Source of the DNA: Fictibacillus terranigra
GTDB taxonomy: Bacteria; Bacillota; Bacilli; Bacillales; Fictibacillaceae
Length of the DNA stretch: 64,000 nt
Direction of reading: 5' to 3'
Assembly: GCF_030412265.1 (NCBI RefSeq)
Contig: NZ_JAUHLN010000003.1
Span: 248,001 to 312,000, forward strand
Each line of letters begins with the position of its first letter. Positions within the stretch are counted from its first letter, which is position 1. The notes under the pieces were generated by a model that saw nothing but the letters and a program-made list of their open reading frames with translations, had not been told where the DNA came from and searched no databases. Below are positions 53,565 through 62,665 of the stretch, piece after piece. Made by a program: the position numbers and the translations under genes.

Positions 53565-54305
53565 CTTCATCTGAGCTAATATTTTCTTTTCAAGGCGGGA
53601 GACTTGCACTTGTGATATTCCAAGGCGTTCAGCTACTTCCGACTGTGTCTGGTCTTTGTAGTAACGGAGGTACACGATGACCCGCTCCCTTTCGTCCAGG
53701 GATTCAATGGCTTCCTGCAGCGTGATCTTATCAAACCACTTGTTCTCGGCCGTATCAGCGATCTGGTCGAGGAGAGTGATGGGATCTCCGTCGTTTTCAT
53801 AAACGGTTTCGTGGATCGACGTAGGTGCACGCACTGCTTCCTGTGCAAGCACAACTTCCTCAACCGTGATGTCCAGTTTTTCAGCAACCTCGTTAACAGT
53901 CGGTGTCCTGCCGAGCACTTTTGCAAGCTCATCCTTCGCTTTTCTTACTTTGTTCCCCATTTCCTTCAAGGACCTGCTGACCTTAACTGTTCCATCGTCC
54001 CGGATGAACCGCTGGATCTCCCCGATGATCATAGGAACGGCATACGTGGAAAAACGGACATCATAACTCAAGTCAAACTTATCCACTGATTTCAGAAGGC
54101 CGATGCTTCCGATTTGAAAAAGGTCGTCAGGTTCGTATCCCCTGTTGATAAAACGCTGTACAACAGACCAGACAAGGCGCATGTTTTTCTCCACGATCAG
54201 GTCTCGGGCAGACTGGTCGCCTCCCTGGCTTCGTTTGATCAGTAACTTGATTTCCTCATCCTTAAAGTACGATTCATTCTTACCGCCTTTAACCTCGACA
54301 TCCAT
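53550..54305 (-). CDS. sigF: forespore sigma factor SigF (SpoIIAC)
   Basis: First forespore-specific sigma factor. The 251-residue protein has region 2 (AEKNMRLVWSVVQRF..GYEPDDLFQIGSIGLLKSVDKF-like), region 3 (RDDGTVKVSRSLKEMGNKVRKAKDELAKVLGR) and region 4 with the -35-binding helix QSEVAERLGISQVQVSRLEKKIL. SpoIIAB binds and holds it until SpoIIAA frees it. Third gene of spoIIA, after spoIIAB by 12 bases. In B. subtilis the operon is read by SigH. Confidence 0.98.
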   Translation of the reverse strand: MDVEVKGGKNESYFKDEEIKLLIKRSQGGDQSARDLIVEKNMRLVWSVVQRFINRGYEPDDLFQIGSIGLLKSVDKFDLSYDVRFSTYAVPMIIGEIQRFIRDDGTVKVSRSLKEMGNKVRKAKDELAKVLGRTPTVNEVAEKLDITVEEVVLAQEAVRAPTSIHETVYENDGDPITLLDQIADTAENKWFDKITLQEAIESLDERERVIVYLRYYKDQTQSEVAERLGISQVQVSRLEKKILAQMKSQMD

Positions 54306-54317
54306 AAGGCATACCCC

Positions 54318-54758
54318 TTAATTGATAACCGCTTTATTTTTTGCCAGGAATTTAGTCAAGTGAATCGTGGTGCCATAGGAAGGTTCGGAAATCACTTCCA
54401 CCTCGTCCATAAAATTCTCCATGATTGTAAAGCCCATACCAGAACGTTCAAGCTCCGGCTTAGAGGTGAACAATGGCTGTCTCGCCTCATCCAGGTCTTG
54501 AATTCCAATCCCTTTATCCCTAATCGTAAGTTTCACCCTATCCTCGTCAAGAACCGCTTCAATGCATACAATTCCGTCCGCTCGGTTTTCGTATCCATGA
54601 ATGATCGCGTTGGTCACCGCTTCAGAGACGACGGTCTTAATCTCGGTCAGTTCATCCACCGTCGGATCAAGCTGGGCTATGAACGCAGCAACAGTTACCC
54701 TGGCGAACGATTCATTCTGGCTCAGTGCCGAAAACTGAATTTTCATTTCGTTTCTCAT
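54318..54758 (-). CDS. spoIIAB: anti-sigma F factor and SpoIIAA kinase, SpoIIAB
   Basis: Binds SigF and phosphorylates SpoIIAA. The 146-residue length equals the B. subtilis protein, and the GHKL boxes are intact: [14 protein letters not shown] (N), RDKGIGIQD (G1) and [10 protein letters not shown] (G2). The start ATG at 54758 is 1 base after the spoIIAA stop; the longer reading runs through spoIIAA. GGGGGTGG serves as ribosome site. Confidence 0.98.
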   Translation of the reverse strand: MRNEMKIQFSALSQNESFARVTVAAFIAQLDPTVDELTEIKTVVSEAVTNAIIHGYENRADGIVCIEAVLDEDRVKLTIRDKGIGIQDLDEARQPLFTSKPELERSGMGFTIMENFMDEVEVISEPSYGTTIHLTKFLAKNKAVIN

Positions 54759-54759
54759 G

Positions 54760-55110
54760 TTAAGCCACCCCCAATGTTTGTAGGGCATACTCTTCGTTTT
54801 CTTCCAGCCTGATGATCTTAAAAAGGCCTGACATATCGAATAAACGCTTGACCGCCGGTGAGATTGCACAGACCACCATCTCGCCGTGATTGCTCTTGAT
54901 CTGCTTATACCTTCCAAGGATTACGCCAAGTCCTGAGCTGTCCATAAAAGCCAGCCCTTCAAGGTTCAGCATAATATGTTCAATATTTTTATTCTTTAAA
55001 ATATCATCAACCTTCGTCCTCAGTTCATCAGCAGTATGATGGTCAAGTTCACCTTCGAGGCGAATACATAATACAGTATGCTTAATTTCCAGCCCGATGT
55101 TAAGACTCAA
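54760..55110 (-). CDS. spoIIAA: anti-anti-sigma factor SpoIIAA
   Basis: STAS-domain protein which, when dephosphorylated by SpoIIE, binds SpoIIAB and frees SigF. The 116-residue protein has Ser58 in [12 protein letters not shown], the phosphorylated serine, and the conserved [19 protein letters not shown] block. The start is a TTG at 55110, 8 bases after AGGAGG; B. subtilis uses the same frame start MSL. Candidate SigH -35 at 55163-55169. Confidence 0.97.
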   Translation of the reverse strand: MSLNIGLEIKHTVLCIRLEGELDHHTADELRTKVDDILKNKNIEHIMLNLEGLAFMDSSGLGVILGRYKQIKSNHGEMVVCAISPAVKRLFDMSGLFKIIRLEENEEYALQTLGVA

Positions 55111-55142
55111 CTTTCTCTCCTCCTTTTTCTTGATGTAAAAAT

Positions 55143-55169
55143 GTTTCGATAGCAAAAGGACGAAATCCT
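55143..55169 (-). promoter_or_regulatory. SigH-type promoter candidate of the spoIIA operon
   Basis: Minus strand AGGATTT (55163-55169) fits the SigH -35 AGGAWWT exactly. After 14 bases comes CGAAA (55144-55148), which differs from RGAAT at two positions. The -35 lies in the 3' arm of the dacF hairpin at 55156-55200. Confidence 0.5.
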
Positions 55170-55200
55170 CCACTGTTACAAAACTAGTGCGATTTCGTCC
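55156..55200 (-). terminator. long hairpin between dacF and spoIIAA, probable dacF terminator
   Basis: On the minus strand GGACGAAATC pairs with GATTTCGTCC (outer stem), and CACT/AGTG with GTT/AAC pair inside. CTTTTGC follows. It lies 20 bases after the dacF stop and shares sequence with the spoIIA promoter -35. In B. subtilis dacF can read into spoIIA, so this may limit read-through. Confidence 0.6.
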
Positions 55201-55219
55201 ATATTAGTCAATTCATGCA

Positions 55220-56383
55220 TTATTTCGTTTTTGCCATGTGGCCGATCGTCCGTTTGAATAAGCTCCACCATGAAGCGCTCTTTACATTTTCCGATGCAAG
55301 CAGCGGGCTCTTGGTGATTGTCTTCCCATCCTTAACAATGCTCAGCATTCCGACTTGCTCGCCTTTTTTAATCGGCATTTTTAAATCTGGCATGACAGTA
55401 ACCTTTGGAATGACTTTGTTTTCTTTTTCACCGCGCTTTGACAGGATAGAAATGCTTTCAGAAGTAACAACGGCTAGGTTCTGCTTGTTTGCCTTCTGAA
55501 TTTTGACCTGTTTCACGATTTGATGGCGGTCAAATAATTTTTTTGTTGCGTACTGAGAAAATGCATAGTCGAACATGGATGTGATCTGCTTGTTTCGTTC
55601 TTTTGGATTGGGTGCTCCCATTACGACCGCGATGACACGCATGTCATGCTTTTTAGCTGTCGCGGTCAGGCAGTATTTGGCCTCTTGAGTGAATCCGGTC
55701 TTTAAACCATCTGTTCCCGGATAAAATTTGACGAGTCTGTTCGTGTTCACAAGCCAGAATTTGTTCGGAGTGTTTTGGCGAAGGTATTGCTCATACTGGC
55801 CTGTATATTTAGTGATTTCTTCATGCTTCAGAAGTTCTTTGCCCATGATCGCCATATCATGAGCGGATGAATAATGGCCCGCTGCAGGCAGCCCGGTCAC
55901 ATTTTTAAAGAAGGTATCATTAAGCCCAAGCTGTTTCGCTTTTTTGTTCATCATATCGACAAAGGAAGATTCGGATCCGCCGACTTTCTCAGCCATCGCA
56001 ACGGATGCATCATTGGCGCTGCCGATCGCAATTCCTTTCATCAGATCATGCACGGTCATCTCTTCGCCCGGTTCAAGGAAAATTTGGGATCCACCCATGG
56101 AAGCGGCATACTCGCTGACCCGGACAGGATCGGTCAGTTTGATTTTACCGGAATCCAGCGCTTCCATGATTAGAATCATCGTCATAATTTTCGTCATGCT
56201 TGCAGGCGGCAATTTTTTGTGGCTGTTTTTATCAAATAATACCGTCCCTGTATCACGCTCTATTAAAATGGCAGATGATGCATTTGGAGCCAGCGATAAT
56301 GTTTTTTCAGCAGCGAACGTTCGCCCTCCGCCTGCAGACAGCAGTAGCGCCATGGCAACTGCAACCATTATGTATCGTTTCAT
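55220..56383 (-). CDS. dacF: D-alanyl-D-alanine carboxypeptidase DacF
   Basis: Forespore penicillin-binding carboxypeptidase that adjusts peptidoglycan cross-linking. The 387-residue precursor has a signal peptide and the motifs SMTK (LPPASMTKIM), SAN (GSANDAS) and KTG (DGLKTGFT), followed by the PBP5-type C-terminal domain. The ATG at 56383 has GGAGG 9 bases upstream. A SigF-type promoter candidate is at 56413-56441. It lies between pdp and spoIIAA. Confidence 0.96.
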   Translation of the reverse strand: MKRYIMVAVAMALLLSAGGGRTFAAEKTLSLAPNASSAILIERDTGTVLFDKNSHKKLPPASMTKIMTMILIMEALDSGKIKLTDPVRVSEYAASMGGSQIFLEPGEEMTVHDLMKGIAIGSANDASVAMAEKVGGSESSFVDMMNKKAKQLGLNDTFFKNVTGLPAAGHYSSAHDMAIMGKELLKHEEITKYTGQYEQYLRQNTPNKFWLVNTNRLVKFYPGTDGLKTGFTQEAKYCLTATAKKHDMRVIAVVMGAPNPKERNKQITSMFDYAFSQYATKKLFDRHQIVKQVKIQKANKQNLAVVTSESISILSKRGEKENKVIPKVTVMPDLKMPIKKGEQVGMLSIVKDGKTITKSPLLASENVKSASWWSLFKRTIGHMAKTK

Positions 56384-56412
56384 TGCATTTTCCCTCCAAT
56401 TCATGATACCCC

Positions 56413-56441
56413 TATTTTTTCCATTAATTTTGGGTTTATAC
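56413..56441 (-). promoter_or_regulatory. SigF-type promoter of dacF
   Basis: Minus strand GTATA (56437-56441), 14-base spacer, GGAAAAAATA (56413-56422). This fits the SigF consensus GYATA with GGNNANANT. Placed 30 bases before the dacF ATG. SigF control of dacF is known in B. subtilis. Confidence 0.65.
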
Positions 56442-56456
56442 AAAGGACGGAAGAAA

Positions 56457-56488
56457 ACAAAAAAGGATCATCCAAAAAAGGATGATCC
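56457..56488 (-). terminator. intrinsic terminator after pdp
   Basis: Stem GGATCATCC/GGATGATCC at 56465-56488 with a T-rich 6-base loop on the minus strand, followed by TTTTTTGTTTT. It ends the deoB-pnp-pnp-pdp transcript. Confidence 0.88.
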
Positions 56489-56499
56489 CAAACCGTTCA

Positions 56500-57804
56500 T
56501 TATTCTTTGATCTCTTTGTAAATAAGTGTTGGTGCAGCAGCTTTTCCCGCAGATATGGTATATGCGGCATGGATTTTATCTTCAACCGCTTTCACGTCTT
56601 CAGTGTTGCTGTAGATTGTCACAAGCGGTTCACCGGCAGCAACCTGCTCTCCAACTTTCTTTTTCAGCATCAATCCAACTGCTAAATCAATTTGAGATTC
56701 TTTAGTCGCACGGCCTGCACCCAGAAGCATGGCAGCTGTTCCGATTTCGTTCGCAACAATCTCGGATACATTTCCATCCTGTTTCGCTTCCACTTCAAAC
56801 GTATATTTTGCCTGCGGAAGCTTAGAAGGATCATCTACAACGGATGCATCTCCGCCTTGTGCACTTAAGAAAGTTTTTAGCTGATCTAACGCTTTGCCGT
56901 TCGTCATGACTTCTTTTAATTTTGTTCGTGCTTCTTCAAGGGAATCCGCCTGCTTTGCCAGATACACCATATGGCTTCCTAGCGTAAGGCAAAGCTCTTC
57001 AAGATCTTTAGGGCCTTCCCCTTTTAACGTATCGATCGCTTCTTTTACTTCCAGCGCATTTCCGATGGCAAACCCTAATGGCTGGCTCATGTCAGAGATG
57101 ACAGCCATTGTGTTTCGTCCTACAGCATTACCGATCTGAACCATCGCTTTTGCCAGTTTTTCTGCTTCTTCAACCGTCTTCATAAAAGCGCCAGCGCCCG
57201 TTTTCACATCAAGGACGATTGCATCCGCACCCGCCGCGATCTTTTTGCTCATGATCGAGCTTGCGATCAACGGGATCGAGTTAACCGTTGCCGTAACATC
57301 CCGCAAGCCATAAAGTTTTTTGTCCGCAGGAGTCAAGTTGCCGCTTTGTCCGATAACCGCTACTTTATTTTTATTGACAAGGGAGATGAATTCTTCGTTG
57401 TCGATCTCTACGTGGAACCCTGGCACCGCTTCAAGCTTGTCGATCGTTCCTCCAGTATGGCCTAGGCCTCGGCCGGACATTTTAGCGACAGGCACATTCA
57501 AAGCGGCTACTAGCGGAGCCAGTACTAAAGTTGTGGTATCCCCCACACCGCCTGTAGAGTGTTTATCCACTTTAATTCCTTCAATCGCAGACAAATCAAT
57601 CTGGTCTCCAGACTCTACCATCGCAAGGGTAAAGTTTGCACGCTCTTCAGTCGTCATGTCCTGGAAATAGACGGCCATCGCAAAGGCTGCCATCTGGTAA
57701 TCAGGCACGGTTCCGTTTGTATAGTTTGTAATGATAAAATTAATTTCTTCCTTTGTTAATTCTTTTCCGTCTCTTTTCTTTTCAATCAAATCGACCATTC
57801 TCAT
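56500..57804 (-). CDS. pdp: pyrimidine-nucleoside phosphorylase Pdp
   Basis: Splits uridine, thymidine and deoxyuridine to base and (deoxy)ribose-1-phosphate. The 434-residue protein has [21 protein letters not shown] (phosphate and nucleoside site) near residues 81-101, and the thymidine-phosphorylase signature [16 protein letters not shown]. The start is ATG 57804 (MRMVDLI as in B. subtilis). Last gene of the deoB-PNP-PNP-pdp unit. In B. subtilis pdp lies with dra-nupC; here it is next to the purine genes. Confidence 0.96.
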   Translation of the reverse strand: MRMVDLIEKKRDGKELTKEEINFIITNYTNGTVPDYQMAAFAMAVYFQDMTTEERANFTLAMVESGDQIDLSAIEGIKVDKHSTGGVGDTTTLVLAPLVAALNVPVAKMSGRGLGHTGGTIDKLEAVPGFHVEIDNEEFISLVNKNKVAVIGQSGNLTPADKKLYGLRDVTATVNSIPLIASSIMSKKIAAGADAIVLDVKTGAGAFMKTVEEAEKLAKAMVQIGNAVGRNTMAVISDMSQPLGFAIGNALEVKEAIDTLKGEGPKDLEELCLTLGSHMVYLAKQADSLEEARTKLKEVMTNGKALDQLKTFLSAQGGDASVVDDPSKLPQAKYTFEVEAKQDGNVSEIVANEIGTAAMLLGAGRATKESQIDLAVGLMLKKKVGEQVAAGEPLVTIYSNTEDVKAVEDKIHAAYTISAGKAAAPTLIYKEIKE

Positions 57805-57822
57805 ATTCAAACACCGCTTTCC

Positions 57823-58653
57823 CTACAAAGTAACATTTTTGACTAATTCTTTAACTAAGTTGATAAATTTCGGTTTCGTACGGTTGGCAACTGCCACTAC
57901 TTGCTCGTGTGTCAGAGGTTCGAGCTCATCAGCGATGGCCATGTCCGTGATACAGGAAATGCCGATCACTTTCATGCCCATATGGCTTGCTACGATCACT
58001 TCAGGTACAGTAGACATTCCAATTGCATCCCCTCCTACTGTACGCAGCATGCGGAGCTCGGCCTTGGTCATGTAGGTCGGGCCTGTGATACCGGCGTAAA
58101 CTCCCTGCTGCACGTTAATGCCGAGGCTGGCTGCAGTCTCTTTTGTAAATTGTACAAGCTCAGGTGTATAAGCTGTACTCATGTCCGGGAAACGAGGCCC
58201 GAGCTCTGCGTCGTTTGGGCCGATCAGCGGGTTCGCTCCTGTCATGTTCAAATGATCGTCAATGATCATGAGATCGCCGGCTGAAAACTCAGGGTTCATG
58301 CCTCCGCACGCATTCGTCACGATTAATAGCTTTACGCCAAGCCCCTTCATCACCCGAACAGGGAACGTAACATCCTGCATGCTGTATCCTTCATAGAAAT
58401 GGAACCTTCCTTGCATCGCTACAACGGTTTTGCCGTTGAGTCTACCTACAACAAGCCTTCCTGCATGCCCTTCTACCGTCGAAACAGGAAAATGCGGGAT
58501 ATCACTGTAATCAATATGAACCGGATTTTCGATTTCGTCTGCCAGTTCTCCAAGGCCGGAACCAAGAATTAATCCAATTTCAGGTGCAGCCTTTTCAGCC
58601 TTAGACTGAATCGTGCTCACTGCTTCATTTATTTTTGATAAAAGAGTAGCCAT
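57823..58653 (-). CDS. divergent purine nucleoside phosphorylase paralogue (base specificity changed)
   Basis: A 276-residue member of the trimeric PNP family, following the canonical paralogue by 13 bases. The phosphate site is kept: [35 protein letters not shown]. Two purine-binding positions differ. Met195 in GPTYMTKAE replaces the Glu of GPSYET, and Asp237 in SCITDMAIA replaces the Asn of SCISN. Known: in human PNP these are Glu201 and Asn243, which select 6-oxopurines; the related MTA phosphorylases use Asp for 6-amino purines. Inference: substrate is not simply inosine/guanosine, perhaps an adenine nucleoside. ATG at 58653 after GGGAGG. Confidence 0.85.
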   Translation of the reverse strand: MATLLSKINEAVSTIQSKAEKAAPEIGLILGSGLGELADEIENPVHIDYSDIPHFPVSTVEGHAGRLVVGRLNGKTVVAMQGRFHFYEGYSMQDVTFPVRVMKGLGVKLLIVTNACGGMNPEFSAGDLMIIDDHLNMTGANPLIGPNDAELGPRFPDMSTAYTPELVQFTKETAASLGINVQQGVYAGITGPTYMTKAELRMLRTVGGDAIGMSTVPEVIVASHMGMKVIGISCITDMAIADELEPLTHEQVVAVANRTKPKFINLVKELVKNVTL

Positions 58654-58666
58654 TTTTCTTCCTCCC

Positions 58667-59485
58667 TTAAACTGATTTAACAATGCCTTTTACAAGACCC
58701 AAGAAGTTTGCTTTTACTCGTTCCGTTGTTTCCATCACTTCATCGTGGGTAAGCGGCTGATCCAGAATTCCGGCTGCCATGTTTGAGATGCATGAAAGGC
58801 CAAGGACCTTCATTCCGGAATGCCGGGCTACTATGACTTCCGGTACGGTGGACATTCCTACGGCGTCGCCGCCCAATGTTCTAAGCATGCGAATCTCGGC
58901 CGGCGTTTCATAACTCGGACCAGAGTTGGCAACATAAACTCCCTCTTTTAATGTGATGCCGAGGGATGAAGCAGTACTTCTGGCGATCTCCTGCAAGCTG
59001 AGTGTGTATGCTTCAGACATGTCGGGAAATCTCACCCCGAAAGAGCTGTCGTTTGGCCCGATCAGGGGATTGTCGTTCAGGTTATTGATATGGTCGGTGA
59101 TCAGCATCAGATCTCCTGCTTCAAACGAAGTGTTGATCCCGCCTGCCGCATTAGTCACGATGACACTCTCTACACCAAGCTCCTTCATCACCCTGACAGG
59201 GAAAGTAACCTTTTCAAGAGAGTAGCCTTCATAGTAATGAAAACGGCCTTGCATCGCAATGACTTGTTTTCCCTCCAGCTCGCCGATGACGAGCTGGCCG
59301 GCATGGCCTTCAACCGTCGAAACCGGAAATTCAGGTATTTCGCCATAAGGAAGAGTCACCGCATTCTCAATTTCATCAGCCAGTATCCCCAAACCAGATC
59401 CCAGGATGAGTCCGATATGCGGTTTAGTTGACAATTTTCCCTGGATATAACCTGCAGCAGTCTGTATTTGTTTCAAATCTCCCAT
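58667..59485 (-). CDS. pupG: purine nucleoside phosphorylase PupG (PunA), canonical
   Basis: Splits inosine, guanosine and their deoxy forms. The 272-residue trimeric PNP keeps Glu193 in GPSYETPAE and Asn235 in SCISNMAAG, both needed to recognise 6-oxopurines, and the phosphate segments GLILGSGLG and [11 protein letters not shown]. It follows deoB by 11 bases, so deoxyribose-1-phosphate passes straight to phosphopentomutase. RBS AGGAGGAA. Closely resembles B. subtilis PupG. Confidence 0.95.
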   Translation of the reverse strand: MGDLKQIQTAAGYIQGKLSTKPHIGLILGSGLGILADEIENAVTLPYGEIPEFPVSTVEGHAGQLVIGELEGKQVIAMQGRFHYYEGYSLEKVTFPVRVMKELGVESVIVTNAAGGINTSFEAGDLMLITDHINNLNDNPLIGPNDSSFGVRFPDMSEAYTLSLQEIARSTASSLGITLKEGVYVANSGPSYETPAEIRMLRTLGGDAVGMSTVPEVIVARHSGMKVLGLSCISNMAAGILDQPLTHDEVMETTERVKANFLGLVKGIVKSV

Positions 59486-59496
59486 TGTTTTTCCTC

Positions 59497-60681
59497 CTAG
59501 TTCAGTTGATCAAGAAAGCTTTTGCCATATGCTGGCAGCTTCACATTGTAGTTATCGGCTACCGTTGCCCCTATATCGGCAAAGGTTTGGCTTACCTTTA
59601 ATGGTTTGCCTGACTCAATTCCTTTGTAGTACACGAGGAGCGGAACATATTCTCTCGTATGGTCTGTTCCATGATGCACCGGGTCATTTCCGTGATCAGC
59701 CGTGATGATCAGGACGTCATCTTCGTTCAGCTTCTCGAAAACCTCAGGAAGGCGGGCGTCAAAATCTTCAAGGGCTTGCCCATAGCCTTTCGGGTCTCTT
59801 CTGTGGCCGAATAACGCGTCAAAATCAACCAGGTTTAAGAAGTTCAGTCCAGTAAATGACTGATCCATCGATTTAACGAGCTGATCCATGCCGTCCATAT
59901 TGGATTTTGTGCGGATCGCTTCCGTAACCCCCTCGCCATCATAGATGTCGGAGATCTTACCGAGCGCGATTACATCATATCCGCTGTCCTTGAGTTCGTT
60001 CATGACCGTTCTGTCAAATGGCTTCAGTGCATAATCATGACGGTTGGCTGTCCGCTTGAAGTCACCGGGTTTGCCGACAAAAGGGCGCGCAATAATGCGT
60101 CCGACCATGTATTTATCATTTTTCGTAAGTTCTCTTGCCGTTTCACAGATTTTGTACAATTCCTCAAGCGGCACTACCTCTTCATGGGCCGCGATTTGCA
60201 GAACAGAGTCCGCAGAGGTATAGACGATGAGCGCCCCAGTCTTCACGTGCTCTTCGCCCAGTTCATCCAGAATTTCAGTTCCGGAAGCTGGCTTGTTCCC
60301 GATGATCTTGCGCCCTGACCTTTCTTCAAGCACCTGAATCAAATCATCTGGAAAGCCTTCCGGAAACGTTTGAAACGGCTGTTCGATATGAAGGCCCATG
60401 ATTTCCCAGTGCCCTGTCATCGTATCCTTGCCGTTCGATGCTTCCTGTAGCTTCGCATAATGCGCCTTCGGCTTTTCTGCCGGTTTGATACCCTTAATTT
60501 CACGGATGTTACTCAGTCCTAACGCTTCCATGTTCGGCATGTGCAGCCCGTTCATTTTTTCAGCGATATGACCGAGTGTATCCGATCCTTTATCATCAAA
60601 CTTCTCAGCATCCGGAGCCTCTCCGATTCCAACTGAATCCATTACAATCAAAAACGTCCGTTTAAATCGTTTATATTCCAT
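59497..60681 (-). CDS. deoB: phosphopentomutase DeoB (Drm)
   Basis: Interconverts ribose-1- and -5-phosphate (and the deoxy forms), feeding nucleoside sugars into central metabolism. The 394-residue protein of the alkaline-phosphatase-like fold has the metal sites DSVGIGE (near residue 15) and ADHGNDP with [16 protein letters not shown]. First gene of the nucleoside unit; RBS GGAGG 9 bases before the ATG. A 20-base palindrome at 60762-60781 lies upstream. Confidence 0.96.
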   Translation of the reverse strand: MEYKRFKRTFLIVMDSVGIGEAPDAEKFDDKGSDTLGHIAEKMNGLHMPNMEALGLSNIREIKGIKPAEKPKAHYAKLQEASNGKDTMTGHWEIMGLHIEQPFQTFPEGFPDDLIQVLEERSGRKIIGNKPASGTEILDELGEEHVKTGALIVYTSADSVLQIAAHEEVVPLEELYKICETARELTKNDKYMVGRIIARPFVGKPGDFKRTANRHDYALKPFDRTVMNELKDSGYDVIALGKISDIYDGEGVTEAIRTKSNMDGMDQLVKSMDQSFTGLNFLNLVDFDALFGHRRDPKGYGQALEDFDARLPEVFEKLNEDDVLIITADHGNDPVHHGTDHTREYVPLLVYYKGIESGKPLKVSQTFADIGATVADNYNVKLPAYGKSFLDQLN

Positions 60682-60761
60682 TATGAAAAACCTCCAAAAA
60701 CTATTTAATACATACTTAGATACTATATCCGCACAATCGTCTGAACAAACTCAGCAGCTAT

Positions 60762-60781
60762 GATGTCAGAAGTCAGACATC
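60762..60781. promoter_or_regulatory. palindrome upstream of deoB
   Basis: GATGTC...GACATC (20 bases) with TGTC/GACA symmetry, 80 bases before the deoB start. It could be an operator for a nucleoside regulator, but its sequence does not resemble the B. subtilis DeoR site. Confidence 0.3.
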
Positions 60782-60787
60782 TATGTG

Positions 60788-60818
60788 AAAAAAAAGACCT
60801 ATGCCCTTGGATGATAGG
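60788..60818 (-). terminator. terminator-like hairpin over the xerD stop codon
   Basis: Stem CCTAT/ATAGG with a 10-base loop at 60798-60818, followed on the minus strand by CTTTTTTTTTC. Short stem but strong T run. Confidence 0.6.
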
Positions 60819-61689
60819 CCGCATAAATATCTTTCAGCCTCGTTTTTGACACATGCGTGTAGATCTGGGTAGTCGAGATGTCTGCATGTCCCAGCATCTC
60901 CTGTACCGCCCTAAGATCGGCTCCATTTTCCAATAGATGTGTCGCGAATGAATGCCTAAGCGTATGGGGAGTCAATTCTTTTTCAATCCTTGCTTTTTTG
61001 GCAAGCTGCTTTAAAATTTTCCAAAAACCTTGTCTTGATAACCGATTGCCATGGTGATTCAAAAACAGGGCATTGCCGCTCTTTCCTTTTGAAAGTGCTG
61101 GCCGGCCAGTATCCAAGTACGTCTGAATGGCTTCTGTCGCCATCTTGCCGAGCGGGATAATCCGTTCTTTGTTTCCTTTTCCAAGGCAGCGCAAAAATCC
61201 CATCGATAAATGGACATCAGCAAGATCAAGACTTACCAGCTCCGATACCCTGATCCCGGTCGCATAAAGCAATTCCAGCATGGCTTTATCCCTGATCCCA
61301 AACGCTTCTTGAGTATCAGGAGTATCTAAAAGCGCTTCCACTTCGTTCATGGCAAGCACCTTCGGAAGCTTGCGTTCAGCTTTTGGTGTTTCGATATGTA
61401 CAGAAGGATCTGAATCGCATACTTTTTCACGAAGCAGAAACTGATGAAATGAACGTATGGAAGCGATGTTCCTGGCAATGGTGGTCGAAGCTTTGCCGTT
61501 TTCCTTCAGATGAAGCAGATAACCTATTATATTAGCACGCTGTATTTGATTGATATCTGAAATGTTTTCCACTTTTTCAATGAAAAGCACATACTGTCCC
61601 AGATCGCGGCGGTATGAATCCACCGTGTTTTTTGAAAGACCACGTTCGACTATTAAATAATGAATAAAATCCTGGACATGATCTGTCAT
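60799..61689 (-). CDS. xerD: tyrosine recombinase XerD
   Basis: Acts with XerC at dif to resolve chromosome dimers. The 296-residue protein has a SAM-like N-terminal domain and the catalytic residues Arg147 (ATGIRVSE), Lys171, His242 and Arg245 (PHTLRHS), His268 and nucleophile Tyr277 (IYTHVS). Length is typical; no element features beside it. It follows yqzK by 11 bases and precedes deoB as in B. subtilis (xerD was ripX). Confidence 0.96.
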   Translation of the reverse strand: MTDHVQDFIHYLIVERGLSKNTVDSYRRDLGQYVLFIEKVENISDINQIQRANIIGYLLHLKENGKASTTIARNIASIRSFHQFLLREKVCDSDPSVHIETPKAERKLPKVLAMNEVEALLDTPDTQEAFGIRDKAMLELLYATGIRVSELVSLDLADVHLSMGFLRCLGKGNKERIIPLGKMATEAIQTYLDTGRPALSKGKSGNALFLNHHGNRLSRQGFWKILKQLAKKARIEKELTPHTLRHSFATHLLENGADLRAVQEMLGHADISTTQIYTHVSKTRLKDIYAAYHPRA

Positions 61690-61700
61690 ATCTGCGCTCC

Positions 61701-61940
61701 TTATTCACTGGATTCGTAGAAAAACAGCAATCGGATGAGCCAATTGCTCTCCTCTTTACCTGTAATGGAAGCATCACTTTGGAAAACCTTCACTGCTTTG
61801 CCCTTGGGCACGTCATACCGGTGATAATCCTGGTACTCCTGATTGATCCAAAGCAAGCCAAAGTAGAATAGCAATGTGCAGGCCGTGAAAGATAAAAAGA
61901 TTTTTGATGCGTTCCAGCATAATCTCAGCCAAGATCTCAT
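61701..61940 (-). CDS. yqzK: YqzK-family membrane protein (DUF4227)
   Basis: A 79-residue protein with one N-terminal hydrophobic segment (about residues 13-31, [19 protein letters not shown]) followed by [15 protein letters not shown]. This is the DUF4227/YqzK pattern. It lies between fur and xerD as in B. subtilis. Probably an anchored protein with its tail outside; role unknown. Confidence 0.82.
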   Translation of the reverse strand: MRSWLRLCWNASKIFLSFTACTLLFYFGLLWINQEYQDYHRYDVPKGKAVKVFQSDASITGKEESNWLIRLLFFYESSE

Positions 61941-62056
61941 AGTTCAGAGGCCTCCCGTACACTCATATTAGTACAGGTTATGCCAAAGAATTACCGTTCT
62001 ATACACATTTTCTAAATTTACTACAACTTTACGTTAACTGATTCTTTCGGTTTTGT

Positions 62057-62106
62057 AAATAAATAAAAAATGATGAGAACCTTTCGTCAGGAATTCTCAT
62101 CATTTT
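62057..62106 (-). terminator. intrinsic terminator overlapping the end of fur
   Basis: Stem AAAATGATGAGAA/TTCTCATCATTTT at 62067-62106, followed on the minus strand by TTATTTATTT. The fur stop at 62087-62089 falls in the 14-base loop. Confidence 0.85.
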
Positions 62107-62548
62107 GGTCCTTTCCGTTACAGCGGTGGCAGATGCCGTGAAAAGTAAGGCGGTGGTCCTTTATTTTAAAATTCCAACCCTCTTCAACGACTTTTTCAAC
62201 ATCTCCCAGGAGATCCTCTTGTATTTCATCAACCGCACCGCATTCCAGGCAAACGAGGTGATGATGAAAATGAGCCGCTCCTTCTGTACGGAGGTCATAC
62301 CTTGATACGCCATCTCCAAAATTTATTTTATCGACTACTTTCAGTTCAGTTAATAGTTCCAATGTACGGTATACAGTGGCAAGGCCTATCTCCGGTGATT
62401 TCTCTTTCACGAGCAGATAGACGTCTTCTGCACTTAAGTGATCTTCCTCATTTTCCAGGAGGACCCTAACTGTCGCTTCTCGCTGGGGAGTAAGCTTATA
62501 GCTCTGGGAATGCAGCTGTTTTTTGATCCGGTCTAGACGGCTTTCCAT
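62087..62548 (-). CDS. fur: ferric uptake regulator Fur
   Basis: Iron-responsive repressor. The 153-residue protein has an N-terminal winged helix (LTPQREATVRVLLENEEDHLSAEDVY) and a dimer domain with His-rich HFHHHLVCLECGAVDE and CHRCNGK, giving the structural-zinc cysteine pairs. It could be confused with PerR or Zur, but place and sequence fit Fur. Start ATG 62548 after GGGAGGATTAGGT. Two PerR-like boxes and a SigA-type promoter precede it. Confidence 0.9.
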   Translation of the reverse strand: MESRLDRIKKQLHSQSYKLTPQREATVRVLLENEEDHLSAEDVYLLVKEKSPEIGLATVYRTLELLTELKVVDKINFGDGVSRYDLRTEGAAHFHHHLVCLECGAVDEIQEDLLGDVEKVVEEGWNFKIKDHRLTFHGICHRCNGKDQNDENS

Positions 62549-62578
62549 ACCTAATCCTCCCTTATGTCTCACATGATT

Positions 62579-62647
62579 ATTATAAATCAACAGAAGAAAA
62601 GGTGTCAATTTAAAATAATTATAATTTGCTGTTTATAATTATTATTA
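62579..62647 (-). promoter_or_regulatory. fur promoter with two PerR-box-like sites
   Basis: Minus strand TTGACA (62603-62608), 18-base spacer, TATAAT (62579-62584). TTAAAATAATTATAA at 62610-62624, just upstream of the -35, and TTATAATTATTATTA at 62633-62647 each match the PerR box TTATAATNATTATAA at all but one defined position. The region is AT-rich, so chance similarity must be kept in mind. PerR control of fur is known in B. subtilis. Confidence 0.55.
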
Positions 62648-62665
62648 GATAATAATGAAAAGCTT

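Noticed and set aside
60799-61689. xerD read as an integrase of a mobile element
   Set aside because: Position between yqzK and deoB, length and sequence fit housekeeping XerD; no att repeats or cargo genes beside it.
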